In this document: piece by piece, positions 26,294 through 38,472 of the stretch | How positions within the stretch are numbered: the first letter of the stretch is position 1 | Layout: each line of letters begins with the position of its first letter | Source of the DNA: Pseudomonas fulva NBRC 16637 = DSM 17717 | Lineage (GTDB): Bacteria; Pseudomonadota; Gammaproteobacteria; Pseudomonadales; Pseudomonadaceae | Reading direction: 5' to 3' | Length of the DNA: 64,000 nucleotides | NCBI RefSeq assembly: GCF_000730565.1 | Contig: NZ_BBIQ01000008.1 | Span: 62,001-126,000, forward strand | The notes under the pieces: model-generated | What the model saw: only the letters and a program-made list of their open reading frames with translations | What the model was told of the DNA's origin: nothing | Database searches by the model: none | Program-made: the position numbers and the translations under genes

Positions 26294-27619
26294 TCAGTTC
26301 CCCTTCTCGGTAGTCAGAATGCGGTATTCGGCACTGCGCGCGTGGGCGGTCAGCGACTCGCCGCGGGCCAGCACGGAGGCCGTGCGCCCCAGTTCGGAAG
26401 CGCCCTGCTCCGAACAGAAGATGATCGATGAACGCTTCTGGAAGTCATAGACCCCGAGCGGGGACGAGAAGCGTGCAGTGCCAGAGGTGGGCAGTACATG
26501 GTTCGGACCCGCGCAGTAGTCACCCAGTGCCTCGCTGGTGTGACGCCCCATGAAAATGGCGCCAGCGTGACGGATGTGCGGCAACCACGCCTGTGGATCT
26601 GCCACTGACAACTCGAGGTGCTCGGGCGCGATACGGTTGGCCACCTCGATGGCCTGCTGCATGTCGCGCACCTGGATCAATGCCCCACGCCCATTGACCG
26701 ACTTTTCGATGATGTCGGCCCGCTCCATGGTCGGCAGCAACTTGTCGATGCTTTTCGCGACACGGTCGAGGAATGCAGCGTCCGGGCTCACCAGGATGGC
26801 CTGGGCGTCCTCGTCGTGCTCGGCCTGGGAGAACAGGTCCATGGCGATCCAGTCTGGATCGGTCTGGCCGTCACACACCACGAGGATCTCGGAGGGGCCG
26901 GCGATCATGTCGATCCCGACCTGCCCGAACACATGGCGCTTGGCCGTGGCGACATAGATGTTGCCCGGGCCGACGATCTTGTCGACCTTGGGCACGCTGG
27001 CAGTGCCATAGGCCAGAGCAGCCACGGCCTGGGCGCCACCGACGGTGAACACGCGATCGACACCGGCGATACAGGCCGCGGCCAGCACCAGTTCGTTGAC
27101 CTCGCCACGCGGTGTGGGCACCACCATGACCACCTCGCCCACACCCGCCACCTTCGCGGGAATGGCGTTCATCAGCACGGATGAGGGGTAGGACGCCTTG
27201 CCGCCAGGCACATACAACCCGGCGCGATCCAGCGGGGTGACCTTCTGGCCCAGCACGGTGCCATCGGCTTCGGTGTACTGCCAGGAGTCCTGTTTTTGCC
27301 GCTCGTGGTAAAGACGCACGCGCTCGGCGGCTTTTTCAAGGGCCGCACGCTGGGTGTCAGTGATGCGGGTCAGTGCGAGCTCGAGCCGCTGACGATCGAG
27401 GATCAAGTCCTGGATCGAGTCGGCTTGCAGGCCATCGAAGCGCTGGGTGAACTCCACCAGGGCGTCGTCGCCGCGCTCGCGCACAGCCTTGATGATGTCG
27501 AGCACGCGCTGGTTGACCGCCTCATCGGACACACTCTCCCAGCTCAGCAGATGATCCAGATGTCGGGCGAAGTCCGGGTCAGCAGCGTTGAGACGGGCAA
27601 TTGCAGTGGACACGGTCAT
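26294..27619 (-). CDS. hisD: Histidinol dehydrogenase
   Basis: 441 aa. It catalyses the last two oxidations from histidinol to histidine using NAD+ and zinc. The family signature around [16 protein letters not shown] and the catalytic [13 protein letters not shown] region (Glu and His) are present; [21 protein letters not shown] is also typical. The N-terminus ([14 protein letters not shown]) agrees with family starts. Located between hisG and hisC. Confidence 0.96.
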   Translation of the reverse strand: MTVSTAIARLNAADPDFARHLDHLLSWESVSDEAVNQRVLDIIKAVRERGDDALVEFTQRFDGLQADSIQDLILDRQRLELALTRITDTQRAALEKAAERVRLYHERQKQDSWQYTEADGTVLGQKVTPLDRAGLYVPGGKASYPSSVLMNAIPAKVAGVGEVVMVVPTPRGEVNELVLAAACIAGVDRVFTVGGAQAVAALAYGTASVPKVDKIVGPGNIYVATAKRHVFGQVGIDMIAGPSEILVVCDGQTDPDWIAMDLFSQAEHDEDAQAILVSPDAAFLDRVAKSIDKLLPTMERADIIEKSVNGRGALIQVRDMQQAIEVANRIAPEHLELSVADPQAWLPHIRHAGAIFMGRHTSEALGDYCAGPNHVLPTSGTARFSSPLGVYDFQKRSSIIFCSEQGASELGRTASVLARGESLTAHARSAEYRILTTEKGN

Positions 27620-27745
27620 GGCGAGGGCCTCGGTTGATGACGAATGCTCAGGCGCCCTAGGCTACCAGTCCATCCGCGCGGGCACCTGAGAAAAGTGGCT
27701 ATGACGCGGATAGACGGGCGCGACAGCGAAGGTCGCGCGCAGAAG

Positions 27746-28381
27746 TCAGCCGCGGTGTCGCGATTCGACCGCTTTACGCAGGGTGTCGATCAGGCTCTGG
27801 ATGCGGGCGTGCTGCATTTTCATGGAGGCCTTGTTGACCACCAGGCGGGAGCTGATGTCGGCGATCATCTCCTGGGGTTCCAGGCCGTTGGCACGCAAGG
27901 TGTTACCGGTATCGACCACGTCGATGATCTTGTCGGCCAGGTTGATCAGCGGCGCCAGCTCCATGGAGCCGTACAGCTTGATGATGTCGACCTGACGGCC
28001 TTGCTCGGCATAGTAACGTTTGGCCACGTTGACGAACTTGGTGGCCACCCGCAGACGCCCCTTGGGCTCTGGCGCACCAACCACCCCGGCGGTCATCAGC
28101 TTGCAGCGGGCAATCTGCAGGTCCAGCGGTTCGTAGAGACCTTGGCCGCCATACTCCATCAACACGTCCTTGCCAGCCACGCCCAGGTCGGCGGCGCCAT
28201 GCTCGACATAGGTCGGCACGTCGGTGGCACGCACGATCAGCAAGCGCACGTCGTCCTGCGTGGTGGGAATGATCAGCTTGCGGCTCTTGTCCGGGTTCTC
28301 GGTGGGTACGATACCGGCTTCGGCCAGCAACGGCAGGGTATCGTCGAGAATACGGCCTTTGGAAAGCGCGATGGTCAGCAT
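27746..28381 (-). CDS. hisG: ATP phosphoribosyltransferase, short form
   Basis: 211 aa. It catalyses the first step of histidine synthesis, joining ATP and PRPP, and is the pathway's control point. This is the short form lacking the C-terminal regulatory domain, so it should need HisZ, which is not in this window, for activity and histidine feedback. The [15 protein letters not shown] start and the PRPP-binding [18 protein letters not shown] segment (here [14 protein letters not shown]) are clear. It follows murA by 121 bp and precedes hisD by 126 bp. Confidence 0.95.
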   Translation of the reverse strand: MLTIALSKGRILDDTLPLLAEAGIVPTENPDKSRKLIIPTTQDDVRLLIVRATDVPTYVEHGAADLGVAGKDVLMEYGGQGLYEPLDLQIARCKLMTAGVVGAPEPKGRLRVATKFVNVAKRYYAEQGRQVDIIKLYGSMELAPLINLADKIIDVVDTGNTLRANGLEPQEMIADISSRLVVNKASMKMQHARIQSLIDTLRKAVESRHRG

Positions 28382-28412
28382 TGGAACGTCAGTCCTTAAG
28401 CGGCTACTGCTG

Positions 28413-28431
28413 GCCAGGTCAACGACCTGGC
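28413..28431. other. Hairpin between murA and hisG
   Basis: GCCAGGTC (28413-28420), AAC, GACCTGGC (28424-28431): a perfect 8-bp stem in the 121-bp gap. It lacks a U-tract and may be an intercistronic processing element. Confidence 0.4.
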
Positions 28432-28502
28432 GGCATTCAATTCATGAGGCACAGGCAGGGCAAGCGAGGCTGCACGCTTCCCTGCACTGCGCCAACGGGC
28501 TC

Positions 28503-30031
<1,529 letters not shown>

Positions 30032-30077
30032 GCTCAACCTCAATCGGCGCCCGATGCGCACGGGTCGGCCATCATAC

Positions 30078-30130
30078 AAAAAAGCCCCTCGCCTGCGAAG
30101 CCCAACGAGGGAGTTCACTGACCGAGGGGC
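30078..30130 (-). terminator. Terminator after the mla operon
   Basis: On the minus strand GCCCCTCG (30130-30123) pairs with CGAGGGGC (30091-30084) and is followed by a six-base U-tract (30083-30078). The loop is long (31 nt) and may contain smaller structure. It sits between mlaB and ibaG. Confidence 0.7.
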
Positions 30131-30148
30131 GATTCTACCGCCAGCGTT

Positions 30149-30454
30149 TCAGCTCGCCAGCACCTCGTCGAGGTCATAAACCTGGGCGATGTCACGCATG
30201 TCATCAGGCAGGCCCTGCACCTGGCAGCGCTTGCCAGCGGCCTGAGCATCGCGCATGAAAGCCAGCAACAGCGACAGGCCCACGCTTGTGGAATGCTCGA
30301 CGGCCGTGCAGTCGATGATCAGCTGCGCATCACCGCTGGCCTTGATCAGCGCCTGGCCCTGCTTGCGCAGCGCAGGGCCACTGCGGTAGTCCAGCACGCC
30401 GGCCAGGCGCAGTACGCCAGGCTCGTTCATGCTTGCGGTGGCGGCCGGGCTCAT
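30149..30454 (-). CDS. mlaB: STAS-domain protein MlaB
   Basis: 101 aa. It is the cytoplasmic STAS subunit that stabilises and activates the MlaFEDB phospholipid transporter. The conserved STAS core IIDCTAVEHSTSVGLSLLLAF with the T/S motif is present. The start ATGA overlaps the mlaC stop, indicating coupling. Last gene of mlaFEDCB, followed by a terminator. Confidence 0.92.
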   Translation of the reverse strand: MSPAATASMNEPGVLRLAGVLDYRSGPALRKQGQALIKASGDAQLIIDCTAVEHSTSVGLSLLLAFMRDAQAAGKRCQVQGLPDDMRDIAQVYDLDEVLAS

Positions 30455-31098
30455 TTGACAGCCTTCTCCGGGGAGCTGTCGGCGCTCTGCTTGGCCTTGG
30501 CCACTTCGCCGGCCCAGCCGTCGATGGTCTTGTCCAGGTTGTTGCCATTGCGCTGCATGGCATCGGCGAACTGATCACGGAACAGCTTGCCGATGTTGAT
30601 GCCGTTGACAATCACATTGCGCACCTTCCACTCGCCAGCGATGTTCTCCAACGTGTACTGCACCGGGTACACCGCACCGTTGTTACCGGTGACCTTCATG
30701 CCAACACTGGCACGCTTGCCATCATCGGCCTTGGCCGGGTCGACCACGATCCCTTCGTTGTTGTACTCAAGCAGGGCATTGCCGTAGAACTGCAGCAGGC
30801 TGCGCTTGAAGTTTTCCTGGAAGCGCTGCATCTGCTCGGGCGTGGCCTTGCGCGAATACTTGACGGTCATGATGCTCCTGGAGATACCGTCGGCATCGAC
30901 CACCGGGCCGAGAATCCGATTGAGCGACTCGTAGAACGCATTGGGGTTGGCCTTGTACTGCTGCTTGTTGGCCTTCAGGTCACTCAGCAACTCGTTGGTG
31001 GTGCTCTGGATCACATCGTGGGGCGATTGTGCCGCCACGGCCAGCAAGGGGAAAGCCGCCAGCAGAACCAGCAGGCCACGTCGCAGAATCGATATCAT
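30451..31098 (-). CDS. mlaC: Periplasmic phospholipid-binding protein MlaC
   Basis: 215 aa with a signal peptide (ISILRRGLLVLLAAFPLLAVAAQ). MlaC ferries phospholipids across the periplasm between the outer-membrane MlaA and the inner-membrane MlaFEDB complex. The core SRSIMTVKYSRKATPEQMQRFQENFKRSLLQFYG matches the family. Nine bases separate it from mlaD. Confidence 0.94.
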   Translation of the reverse strand: MISILRRGLLVLLAAFPLLAVAAQSPHDVIQSTTNELLSDLKANKQQYKANPNAFYESLNRILGPVVDADGISRSIMTVKYSRKATPEQMQRFQENFKRSLLQFYGNALLEYNNEGIVVDPAKADDGKRASVGMKVTGNNGAVYPVQYTLENIAGEWKVRNVIVNGINIGKLFRDQFADAMQRNGNNLDKTIDGWAGEVAKAKQSADSSPEKAVK

Positions 31099-31107
31099 GG
31101 AAACTCC

Positions 31108-31593
31108 TCAGTTGTCCGGTTGCGCGTCTCTGGGTTCCTTGCCAACGGAGTTGAGCAGGAACTTGCCAATCAGGTCTTCGAGTACCAGCGACGATTGGGT
31201 ATCGTGAATGGTCGCACCCTCCTTGAGCACGTCTTCCTCACCGCCCACGCTGATGCCAATGTATTTCTCGCCAAGCAGCCCGGCAGTCAGGATCGACGCC
31301 GTGGAGTCGGTCGGCAGGTTATCCACCGACTTGTCCAGTTGCAGCGTCACCCGACCGGTGTACGAATCACGGTCCAGGTCGATGGCGGTGACCTTGCCGA
31401 TGGTGACGCCGGCCATGGTCACCTTCGCTCTGACAGTCAAACCGGCGATATTGTCGAAGTAGGCATAAACTTTGTACGTATCGGTGGCGGGGCTGGCCGA
31501 CAGGCCACTGACGCGCAGGGCCAGCATCAGCAACGCCAGAATGCCGGCCAGGAGGAACAGGCCGACACCGATTTCCAGGGTGCGGTTTTGCAT
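31108..31593 (-). CDS. mlaD: MCE-domain protein MlaD
   Basis: 161 aa with one N-terminal transmembrane anchor (EIGVGLFLLAGILALLMLAL) and one MCE domain (about 40-120, VYAYFDNIAGLTVRAKVTMAGVTIGKV). MlaD hexamers form the periplasmic ring of the Mla transporter. ATGA overlap with the mlaE stop. Confidence 0.95.
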   Translation of the reverse strand: MQNRTLEIGVGLFLLAGILALLMLALRVSGLSASPATDTYKVYAYFDNIAGLTVRAKVTMAGVTIGKVTAIDLDRDSYTGRVTLQLDKSVDNLPTDSTASILTAGLLGEKYIGISVGGEEDVLKEGATIHDTQSSLVLEDLIGKFLLNSVGKEPRDAQPDN

Positions 31594-32390
31594 CAGAAAT
31601 CTCCAAACATCAAAGCGGTCAGAATAAAGTCCAGACCCAGTACAGCCAGCGAGGCATAGACCACGGTCTTGGTAGTGGCACGGCTGATCCCTTCGGAAGT
31701 GGGCTCGCAGTCATACCCTTGGAACACGGCAATCCAGGTGGTGACGAAGGCGAACACCAGGCTCTTGATCAACCCGTTGAGCACATCGTCGGTAAAGGAG
31801 ACACTGTTCTGCATGTTGGCCCAGAAAGACCCTTCATAGACGCCCAGCCAGTCGACCGCCACCCACGAGCCACCCCAGATCCCCACCACGCTGAAGATCA
31901 GCGCCAGCAACGGCAATGAGATGAACCCTGCCCAAAGGCGCGGCGCAACGATGTATTTGAGGGGGTCTACGCCGATCATCTCGAGGCTGGAAAGCTGCTC
32001 GGTGGACTTCATGTTGCCGATCTCGGCCGTCAGGGCGGAACCGGCTCGGCCCGCGAACAGCAGGGCGGTCACCACCGGGCCCAGTTCGCGCAGCAGGGTC
32101 AGGGCAACCATCTGCCCCACCGCCTGCTCGGAGCCGTACTTGGTGAGGATGCTGTAGCCCTGCAGGGCCAGCACCATGCCGATGAACATGCCCGAGACCA
32201 CCACGATGGCCAGGGACAGCACACCCACCGAATACAGCTGGCGAGTGAGCAGTTGGAAGCCGCCGCCGATGCCGCCGCGCCCAACCAGGGCATGGAACAG
32301 GAACAGGCAGGACCGCCCTAGCACCGCCAGCACGTCAATGGACGAGCGCCCCAGCAGGCGCACACGCTCAAGAATGGATTTCTGACGCAT
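31593..32390 (-). CDS. mlaE: Phospholipid ABC transporter permease MlaE
   Basis: 265 aa from ATG 32390 ([17 protein letters not shown]), which overlaps the mlaF stop as ATGA; a TTG codon directly upstream is not used. About five membrane segments. [40 protein letters not shown] is the MlaE signature, the coupling region to MlaF. It forms the membrane channel of MlaFEDB. Confidence 0.95.
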   Translation of the reverse strand: MRQKSILERVRLLGRSSIDVLAVLGRSCLFLFHALVGRGGIGGGFQLLTRQLYSVGVLSLAIVVVSGMFIGMVLALQGYSILTKYGSEQAVGQMVALTLLRELGPVVTALLFAGRAGSALTAEIGNMKSTEQLSSLEMIGVDPLKYIVAPRLWAGFISLPLLALIFSVVGIWGGSWVAVDWLGVYEGSFWANMQNSVSFTDDVLNGLIKSLVFAFVTTWIAVFQGYDCEPTSEGISRATTKTVVYASLAVLGLDFILTALMFGDF

Positions 32391-33199
32391 CAACGCGCCC
32401 CCAACAGGTCGGCGCGGTAATCGGGCGCGGGGAAATGGAACGGCACGGGGCCATCGGGATCGCCTTTCATGAACTGGCGAATGCGCGGGTTATCGGAACC
32501 CATCAATTCGTCCGGCGTACCTTGCCCCAGCACCTGGCCATCTCCGACTACATAGATGTAGTCGGCGATGCTGGCAGTTTCTGCCAGGTCATGGGACACC
32601 ACGATGCTGGTAATGCCCAGGGCATCGTTGAGCAGGCGAATCAAGCGCACCAGCACCCCCATGGCGATCGGGTCCTGGCCCACGAAGGGCTCGTCGTACA
32701 TGAGGATCTGCGGGTCCAGGGCGATGGCCCGGGCCAGGGCCACGCGCCGCTTCATGCCGCCGGACAATTCGTCCGGCATCAGGTCGATGGCGCCGCGCAA
32801 GCCCACCGCCTGCAGCTTCATCAGCACGATGTCGCGAATCATCTCGTCCGGCAGTTGTGTGTGCACGCGCAGGGGGAACGCCACGTTTTCGAAGACATCG
32901 AGGTCGGTGAAAAGGGCACCACTCTGGAACAGCACGCCCATCTGCTTGCGTGCATCGAACAGGTCACTGCGCGAAAGCGCCGGCAGGTTCTGCCCGGCCA
33001 CCCACACTTCCCCACTTGCAGGGCGCAGCTGCGCACCCATCAGACGAAGCAATGTGGTCTTGCCGCAACCCGATGGCCCCATGATGCCGGTGACCTTGCC
33101 GCGTGGGATACGGATGTCGACATTGTTGAAAATGCTGCGTGAACCGCGTTTGAAGGTAACCCCCTTCAACTCGACCGCGCAGGCGCTATCCACACTCAT
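32390..33199 (-). CDS. mlaF: Phospholipid ABC transporter ATP-binding protein MlaF
   Basis: 269 aa. Walker [10 protein letters not shown], signature [14 protein letters not shown], Walker B LMYDEPF and the H-loop VVSHDL are all intact. MlaF powers phospholipid transport between the membranes. First gene of mlaFEDCB, divergent from kdsD across 247 bp, so its promoter lies in 33200-33446. Confidence 0.95.
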   Translation of the reverse strand: MSVDSACAVELKGVTFKRGSRSIFNNVDIRIPRGKVTGIMGPSGCGKTTLLRLMGAQLRPASGEVWVAGQNLPALSRSDLFDARKQMGVLFQSGALFTDLDVFENVAFPLRVHTQLPDEMIRDIVLMKLQAVGLRGAIDLMPDELSGGMKRRVALARAIALDPQILMYDEPFVGQDPIAMGVLVRLIRLLNDALGITSIVVSHDLAETASIADYIYVVGDGQVLGQGTPDELMGSDNPRIRQFMKGDPDGPVPFHFPAPDYRADLLGAR

Positions 33200-33407
33200 C
33201 TAGACTCCTTGCTAGTGCAGCCCTGTCCTAGTGGACGTCAGCCTTCATCGGGAAGGCACACGCCCCGGGCCAGGCCGAATAGCCGCGAACTATAACACCG
33301 CTCTGAACGCCGCCCCAAGGCCGTACCGCCCGCTGTTCAGCTAGTCGACAGCGTTTGGGGATATTGCCTACGACAATCGAAAGCGTGAGGGTTTCAATCA
33401 TTACCGC

Positions 33408-33413
33408 TATAAT
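33408..33413 (+). promoter_or_regulatory. -10 hexamer of the kdsD-kdsC-lptCAB operon
   Basis: A perfect TATAAT lies 33 bp before kdsD. A convincing -35 at 16-18 bp spacing was not found, so the promoter may need an activator or have a degenerate -35. Confidence 0.55.
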
Positions 33414-33446
33414 CGCCGCCTTTTTATCAGACACTGCTTTTTCGAC

Positions 33447-34421
33447 ATGAGCCAATCCAGCGAGCTGATCCAATCCGCCCAACGCACCCTGCGCCTGGAA
33501 CTCGAGGCCGTCACGGCCCTGATCGAGCGTATCGGCGACGACTTCGTCAAAGCCTGCGAGCTGATCCTGGCCAGCAAAGGCCGCGTCGTGGTGGTCGGCA
33601 TGGGCAAGTCCGGGCATATCGGCAACAAGATCGCCGCCACCCTGGCCAGTACCGGCACACCGGCCTTCTTCGTGCACCCGGCCGAAGCCAGCCATGGCGA
33701 CATGGGCATGATCACCCGCGACGACGTGATTCTCGCGCTGTCGAACTCTGGCAGTACTGCCGAAATCATCACCCTCTTGCCACTGATCAAGCGCCTGGGC
33801 ATCAAGCTGGTGAGCCTGACCGGCAACCCGGCCTCGTCCCTGGCCCAGGCCGCCGACGTCAATCTCGACGCCAGCGTCGCCCAGGAAGCCTGCCCGTTGA
33901 ACCTGGCGCCCACATCCTCCACCACCGCCTCGCTGGTGCTGGGGGATGCCCTTGCCATCGCCCTGCTCGAAGCACGCGGGTTCACCGCCGAGGATTTTGC
34001 CTTCTCCCACCCCGGCGGTGCGCTGGGGCGCAGGTTGCTGCTCAAGGTCGAGAACGTGATGCATGCCGGCGACGACCTGCCCAAGGTGACGCGCGGCACA
34101 CTGCTCAAGGACGCCCTGCTTGAAATGTCCCGCAAAGGCCTGGGCATGACCGTGATCATCGAAGACGATGGCACGCTGGCCGGCGTCTTCACCGACGGCG
34201 ACCTGCGCCGCAGCCTGGACCGCAACATCGATGTGCGCACTGCCTTGATCGAGGAGGTGATGACGGTACACGGCAAGACCGCCCGGGCCGAAATGCTGGC
34301 CGCCGAAGCGTTGAAAATCATGGAAGACAACAAGATTGGCGCACTGGTGGTGGTGGACGCCCACGACCGCCCCACCGGCGCCCTGAACATGCACGATCTG
34401 CTGCGCGCTGGCGTACTGTGA
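33447..34421 (+). CDS. kdsD: Arabinose-5-phosphate isomerase KdsD
   Basis: 324 aa. It converts ribulose-5-phosphate to arabinose-5-phosphate, the first step to the LPS sugar Kdo. An N-terminal SIS domain (GMGKSGHIGNKIAATLASTGTPAFFVHPAEASHGDMGMI) is followed by two CBS domains (from about residue 205). The next gene, kdsC, acts later in the same pathway, and lptCAB then transports the finished LPS. Confidence 0.95.
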   Translation: MSQSSELIQSAQRTLRLELEAVTALIERIGDDFVKACELILASKGRVVVVGMGKSGHIGNKIAATLASTGTPAFFVHPAEASHGDMGMITRDDVILALSNSGSTAEIITLLPLIKRLGIKLVSLTGNPASSLAQAADVNLDASVAQEACPLNLAPTSSTTASLVLGDALAIALLEARGFTAEDFAFSHPGGALGRRLLLKVENVMHAGDDLPKVTRGTLLKDALLEMSRKGLGMTVIIEDDGTLAGVFTDGDLRRSLDRNIDVRTALIEEVMTVHGKTARAEMLAAEALKIMEDNKIGALVVVDAHDRPTGALNMHDLLRAGVL

Positions 34422-34432
34422 GGAGCTCCACG

Positions 34433-34957
34433 ATGAATCAGGATCTGATGCAACGCGCCAAGGCCATCAAGCTGGCGGTCTTCGACGTCGATGGTGTACT
34501 CACCGACGGGCGTCTCTATTTTCTTGAAGACGGCAGCGAGTTCAAGACCTTCAATACCCTCGACGGGCATGGCATCAAGATGCTGATGGCGTCTGGCGTT
34601 ACGACCGCGATCATCAGCGGGCGCAAGACACCGGTCGTCGAGCGCAGGGCGAAGAACCTCGGCATCGCGCATCTGTATCAGGGGCGCGAAGACAAACTCG
34701 TGGTGCTCGACGGCCTGCTCGCCGAGCTGGGCCTGAGCTATGATCAGGTGGCTTACCTTGGCGATGACCTGCCGGACTTGCCGGTCATTCGGCGCGTAGC
34801 TCTGGGCATGGCCGTCGCCAACGCGGCGCCGTTCGTGCGCGAGCACGCTCACGGCGTGACCCAGGCCCGCGGCGGCGAAGGCGCCGCACGTGAATTCTGC
34901 GAACTCATCATGCAGGCCCAGGGCACCCTGGATGCTGCCAACGCCAACTACCTGTAA
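34433..34957 (+). CDS. kdsC: 3-deoxy-manno-octulosonate-8-phosphatase KdsC
   Basis: 174 aa from ATG 34433 (MNQDLMQRAKAIKLAVFDVDGVLTDG), preceded by AGGAG (34421-34425). HAD-type phosphatase without a cap: motif I DVDGVLTDG, motif IV GDDLPDLPV. It dephosphorylates Kdo-8-phosphate. Tetrameric in homologues. Follows kdsD by 11 bp. Confidence 0.95.
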   Translation: MNQDLMQRAKAIKLAVFDVDGVLTDGRLYFLEDGSEFKTFNTLDGHGIKMLMASGVTTAIISGRKTPVVERRAKNLGIAHLYQGREDKLVVLDGLLAELGLSYDQVAYLGDDLPDLPVIRRVALGMAVANAAPFVREHAHGVTQARGGEGAAREFCELIMQAQGTLDAANANYL

Positions 34958-34965
34958 GGTTGCCC

Positions 34966-35538
34966 ATGTTCAGCAAGAAAGCCAGAAACATCGTGCTGCT
35001 CGGGGCCATTGCGGCCCTGCTGGTGGCCGTCGGCTACTGGAACGTCAGCCCGGAGAGCTTCCTGGAGAAGCCAGTCGCCCAGGTCGACGAGAGCGCCATC
35101 GACTACTACGCCATCAACGCCCACAGCGTCCAGTTCCTGCCCGACGGCAGGCTCCAGTACGAAATGACCGCCGACAAAGTCGAACATCTCAAGGCCAGCG
35201 AGGTCACGATGTTGACCACGCCGGACTTGCACCTGTACCGCGGCACGGCGTTTCCGTGGCATGTACAAAGCACCCGCGCCGAGGTCAACCCCGACGGCAG
35301 CGAGGTCGAGTTGATCGACAATGTGCGGGTTGCCCGCACTGACGAACAGAAGCGTGAGACCATCATCACCAGCTCGCGCATGACCGTGTTCCCGCAGAAG
35401 CAATATGCGCAGACCGAGCAAGCCGTTAGAATCGACGGCGCCGGTGGAACGACCACGGGCAAAGGAATGAAAGCGTACCTGAAAGAAGGCAGGATGGACC
35501 TGCTCTCTAACGTAAGAGGACAGTATGAGGCTCGTTAA
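34966..35538 (+). CDS. lptC: LPS export protein LptC
   Basis: 190 aa from ATG 34966 (MFSKKARNIVLLGAIAALLVAVGYW), an N-terminal membrane anchor followed by the periplasmic beta-jellyroll (about 55-190). LptC receives LPS from LptB2FG and passes it to LptA. A TTG two codons earlier is not needed. Its 3' end overlaps lptA by 14 bp. Confidence 0.93.
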   Translation: MFSKKARNIVLLGAIAALLVAVGYWNVSPESFLEKPVAQVDESAIDYYAINAHSVQFLPDGRLQYEMTADKVEHLKASEVTMLTTPDLHLYRGTAFPWHVQSTRAEVNPDGSEVELIDNVRVARTDEQKRETIITSSRMTVFPQKQYAQTEQAVRIDGAGGTTTGKGMKAYLKEGRMDLLSNVRGQYEAR

Positions 35539-36049
35539 AACCCTCCCCCTTTTGCTCAGCCTGAGCGCAGCACTGGGAAGCGCGAGCGCCCTCGCCCTGC
35601 CGAACGACCGTGACCAGCCGATTCGCATCCAGGCCGACAATGCGCACCTGGACGACAAGAAAGGCGTGGCCACCTATACCGGTGACGTGATCATCACCCA
35701 GGGCTCTATGATGATCAAAGGCAACACCGTAACCATCACTCGCACGAACGGTGGCGACATCGACGTGGTGACCTCGGTGGGCAACCTGGCCTATTTCGAG
35801 CAGCAACAAAGCGCGTCCAAGGCGGACAAGATGAAAGGCTGGGGCGTTACCATCCAGTACCAGGCACAGAAAGACCTGGTGGTGCTCACCGACCGAGCCA
35901 AGGTGGAAAACGAAGGCAACACCACCGAAGGCGAGAAAATCGTCTACAACACCCAGACACAAGTGGCCACTGCCGGTCGGGGTGGCAACGTAACCACGCC
36001 ACGTCAGCGTATCGACATGGTGATCCAGCCCAAGAAGAAGGCCGAGTAA
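35525..36049 (+). CDS. lptA: Periplasmic LPS-transport protein LptA
   Basis: 174 aa with a signal peptide (LVKTLPLLLSLSAALGSASALA). The OstA/LptA jellyroll begins at QPIRIQADNAHLDDKKGVATYTGDVIITQG. LptA polymers bridge the periplasm from LptC to LptD. AAGAGGACAGT supplies the ribosome site inside the end of lptC. lptB begins directly after the stop. Confidence 0.95.
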   Translation: MRLVKTLPLLLSLSAALGSASALALPNDRDQPIRIQADNAHLDDKKGVATYTGDVIITQGSMMIKGNTVTITRTNGGDIDVVTSVGNLAYFEQQQSASKADKMKGWGVTIQYQAQKDLVVLTDRAKVENEGNTTEGEKIVYNTQTQVATAGRGGNVTTPRQRIDMVIQPKKKAE

Positions 36050-36775
36050 ATGGCAACCCTCAAAGCCCAGCACCTGGCCAAGAGCTACAAGGGCCGCCAG
36101 GTCGTGCGAGACGTCAGCCTGTCGATCGACAGCGGTCAGATCGTCGGCCTGCTCGGCCCCAATGGCGCCGGCAAGACTACGTGCTTCTACATGATCGTTG
36201 GCCTGGTTCAGGCCGATCAGGGGCGCGTGCTGATCGACAGCCTCGATGTCAGCCACCAGCCCATGCACGGTCGCGCCCGGGCCGGTATCGGCTATCTACC
36301 GCAGGAAGCGTCGATCTTCCGCAAGCTGTCGGTGGCCGACAACATCAAGGCGATCCTGGAAACCCGCAAGGATCTTGATCGCGAGGGCCAGCGCCAGGAG
36401 CTCGAAAGCCTGCTTCAGGAATTCCACATCAGCCATATTCGCGACAACCTGGGCATGAGCCTGTCCGGCGGCGAGCGGCGGCGTGTCGAGATTGCCCGGG
36501 CATTGGCAACCTCTCCAAAATTCATCTTGCTCGACGAGCCCTTCGCAGGCGTGGACCCCATTTCGGTCGGTGATATCAAGCAGATCATTCATCACCTCAA
36601 AGCCAAGGGCATCGGTGTGCTGATCACGGACCACAACGTGCGTGAAACGCTGGATATCTGTGAAACGGCCTACATCGTCAACGACGGCCGCCTGATCGCC
36701 GAGGGCGATGCCCAGACCATCCTGGCCAATGACCTGGTGAAAGAAGTTTACCTGGGGCACGAGTTCAGGCTTTGA
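36050..36775 (+). CDS. lptB: LPS export ABC transporter ATP-binding protein LptB
   Basis: 241 aa. Walker [10 protein letters not shown], signature [16 protein letters not shown], Walker [13 protein letters not shown] and H-loop TDHNVRETL. LptB energises LptB2FG; its permeases lie elsewhere in the window (lptF/lptG). rpoN follows at 175 bp, the standard proteobacterial order lptB-rpoN-hpf-ptsN. Confidence 0.96.
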   Translation: MATLKAQHLAKSYKGRQVVRDVSLSIDSGQIVGLLGPNGAGKTTCFYMIVGLVQADQGRVLIDSLDVSHQPMHGRARAGIGYLPQEASIFRKLSVADNIKAILETRKDLDREGQRQELESLLQEFHISHIRDNLGMSLSGGERRRVEIARALATSPKFILLDEPFAGVDPISVGDIKQIIHHLKAKGIGVLITDHNVRETLDICETAYIVNDGRLIAEGDAQTILANDLVKEVYLGHEFRL

Positions 36776-36826
36776 TCACGACGCGCGCCTTGGGCACGAA
36801 CAAAGACGCCCCCAAGTCGGGCCAAG

Positions 36827-36857
36827 TTGTTACAGTGCTCTAGGCAAACGCTACAAT
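36827..36857 (+). promoter_or_regulatory. Possible rpoN promoter
   Basis: TTGTTA (36827-36832) and TACAAT (36852-36857) with a 19-bp spacer lie about 95 bp before rpoN. The hexamers are fair but the spacer is 2 bp longer than ideal. Confidence 0.35.
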
Positions 36858-36950
36858 TTAAGGCATAAATCTTGCTTGAAATGGCGCCCCGGCGCCCTCG
36901 TGTAGTGGAAGGCGCATGTGCGCCGGCGAACAAGGTACAAAGCATCTGCC

Positions 36951-38444
36951 ATGAAACCATCGCTCGTCCTAAAAATGGGCCAGCAACTGACGATGACACC
37001 GCAGTTGCAACAGGCCATCCGCCTGCTCCAGCTTTCCACCCTGGACCTTCAGCAGGAAATCCAGGAAGCCCTGGAGTCCAATCCGATGCTCGAGCGCCAG
37101 GAAGACGGCGACGACTTCGACAACACCGACCCCATGGCGGACAACGCCGAGAACAAACCGACCAGCGACGTCCAGGACAACAGCTTCCAGGAAACGACTG
37201 CCAGCGCCGAAAACCTCGAAGACGGCGAGTGGAACGAACGCATCCCCAACGAGCTTCCTGTCGACACCGCCTGGGAAGACATTTACCAGACCAGTGCCAG
37301 CAGCCTGCCAAGCAATGACGACGACGAGTGGGATTTCACCACCCGCACTTCGGCTGGCGAGAGCCTGCAAAGCCATCTGCTGTGGCAGTTGAACCTGGCG
37401 CCGATGTCCGACACCGACCGGCTCATTGCAGTCACCTTGATCGACAGCATCAACAATCAGGGCTATCTGGAAGACAGTCTGGAAGAGATTTGTGCAGGGT
37501 TCGACCCTGAGCTCGACATCGAGCTGGATGAAGTCGAGGCAGTGCTGCATCGTATCCAGCAATTCGAACCTGCTGGTGTCGGCGCCCGCACGCTGGGCGA
37601 ATGCCTGTTGCTGCAACTGCGCCAGCTGCCGGCCAGCACCCCGTGGATGACCGAGGCCATGCGCCTGGTCAGCGACTTCATCGACCTGCTGGGAAGCCGC
37701 GACTACAGCCAGCTCATGCGCCGCATGAAACTCAAGGAAGATGAGCTGCGCCAGGTCATCGAACTGGTGCAGAGCCTCAACCCTCGCCCAGGGTCGCAGA
37801 TCGAGTCCAGTGAGCCCGAGTACGTGGTGCCGGATGTGATCGTGCGCAAGGACAGCGAGCGGTGGCTGGTGGAACTGAACCAGGAGGCGGTGCCACGCCT
37901 GCGCGTTAACGCGCAATACGCCGGGTTCGTACGCCGCGCCGACACCAGTGCCGACAACACCTTCATGCGCAACCAGTTGCAGGAAGCCCGCTGGTTCATC
38001 AAGAGCCTGCAAAGCCGCAACGAAACCTTGATGAAGGTGGCTACGCAGATCGTCGAGCATCAGCGCGGTTTCCTGGACCACGGCGACGAGGCGATGAAGC
38101 CGCTGGTGTTGCACGACATCGCAGAAGCTGTGGGCATGCACGAGTCGACCATTTCCCGGGTCACCACCCAGAAGTACATGCACACCCCCCGCGGTATCTA
38201 CGAGCTGAAATACTTTTTCTCGAGCCACGTCAGCACCTCCGAAGGCGGGGAATGCTCGTCCACGGCGATCCGCGCGATCATCAAGAAACTGGTTGCGGCG
38301 GAAAATCAGAAAAAGCCATTGAGTGACAGCAAGATCGCTGGTTTACTGGAGGCACAAGGCATCCAGGTCGCCCGTCGCACTGTCGCCAAGTACCGCGAGT
38401 CCCTGGGTATCGCACCCTCGAGCGAGCGCAAGCGATTGATGTAG
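36951..38444 (+). CDS. rpoN: RNA polymerase sigma-54 factor
   Basis: 497 aa from ATG 36951 ([30 protein letters not shown]). The Gln/Leu-rich activator-response region I (1-50), an acidic region II, the core-binding and helix-turn-helix regions, and the RpoN box [10 protein letters not shown] (474-483) are all present. It recognises -24/-12 promoters and needs AAA+ activators; both a candidate promoter and an activator gene occur in this window. Downstream hpf-ptsN-rapZ-ptsO is the usual cluster. Confidence 0.97.
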   Translation: MKPSLVLKMGQQLTMTPQLQQAIRLLQLSTLDLQQEIQEALESNPMLERQEDGDDFDNTDPMADNAENKPTSDVQDNSFQETTASAENLEDGEWNERIPNELPVDTAWEDIYQTSASSLPSNDDDEWDFTTRTSAGESLQSHLLWQLNLAPMSDTDRLIAVTLIDSINNQGYLEDSLEEICAGFDPELDIELDEVEAVLHRIQQFEPAGVGARTLGECLLLQLRQLPASTPWMTEAMRLVSDFIDLLGSRDYSQLMRRMKLKEDELRQVIELVQSLNPRPGSQIESSEPEYVVPDVIVRKDSERWLVELNQEAVPRLRVNAQYAGFVRRADTSADNTFMRNQLQEARWFIKSLQSRNETLMKVATQIVEHQRGFLDHGDEAMKPLVLHDIAEAVGMHESTISRVTTQKYMHTPRGIYELKYFFSSHVSTSEGGECSSTAIRAIIKKLVAAENQKKPLSDSKIAGLLEAQGIQVARRTVAKYRESLGIAPSSERKRLM

Positions 38445-38472
38445 CCCCTGAGATGTGCCACCGCGTTTGTGT

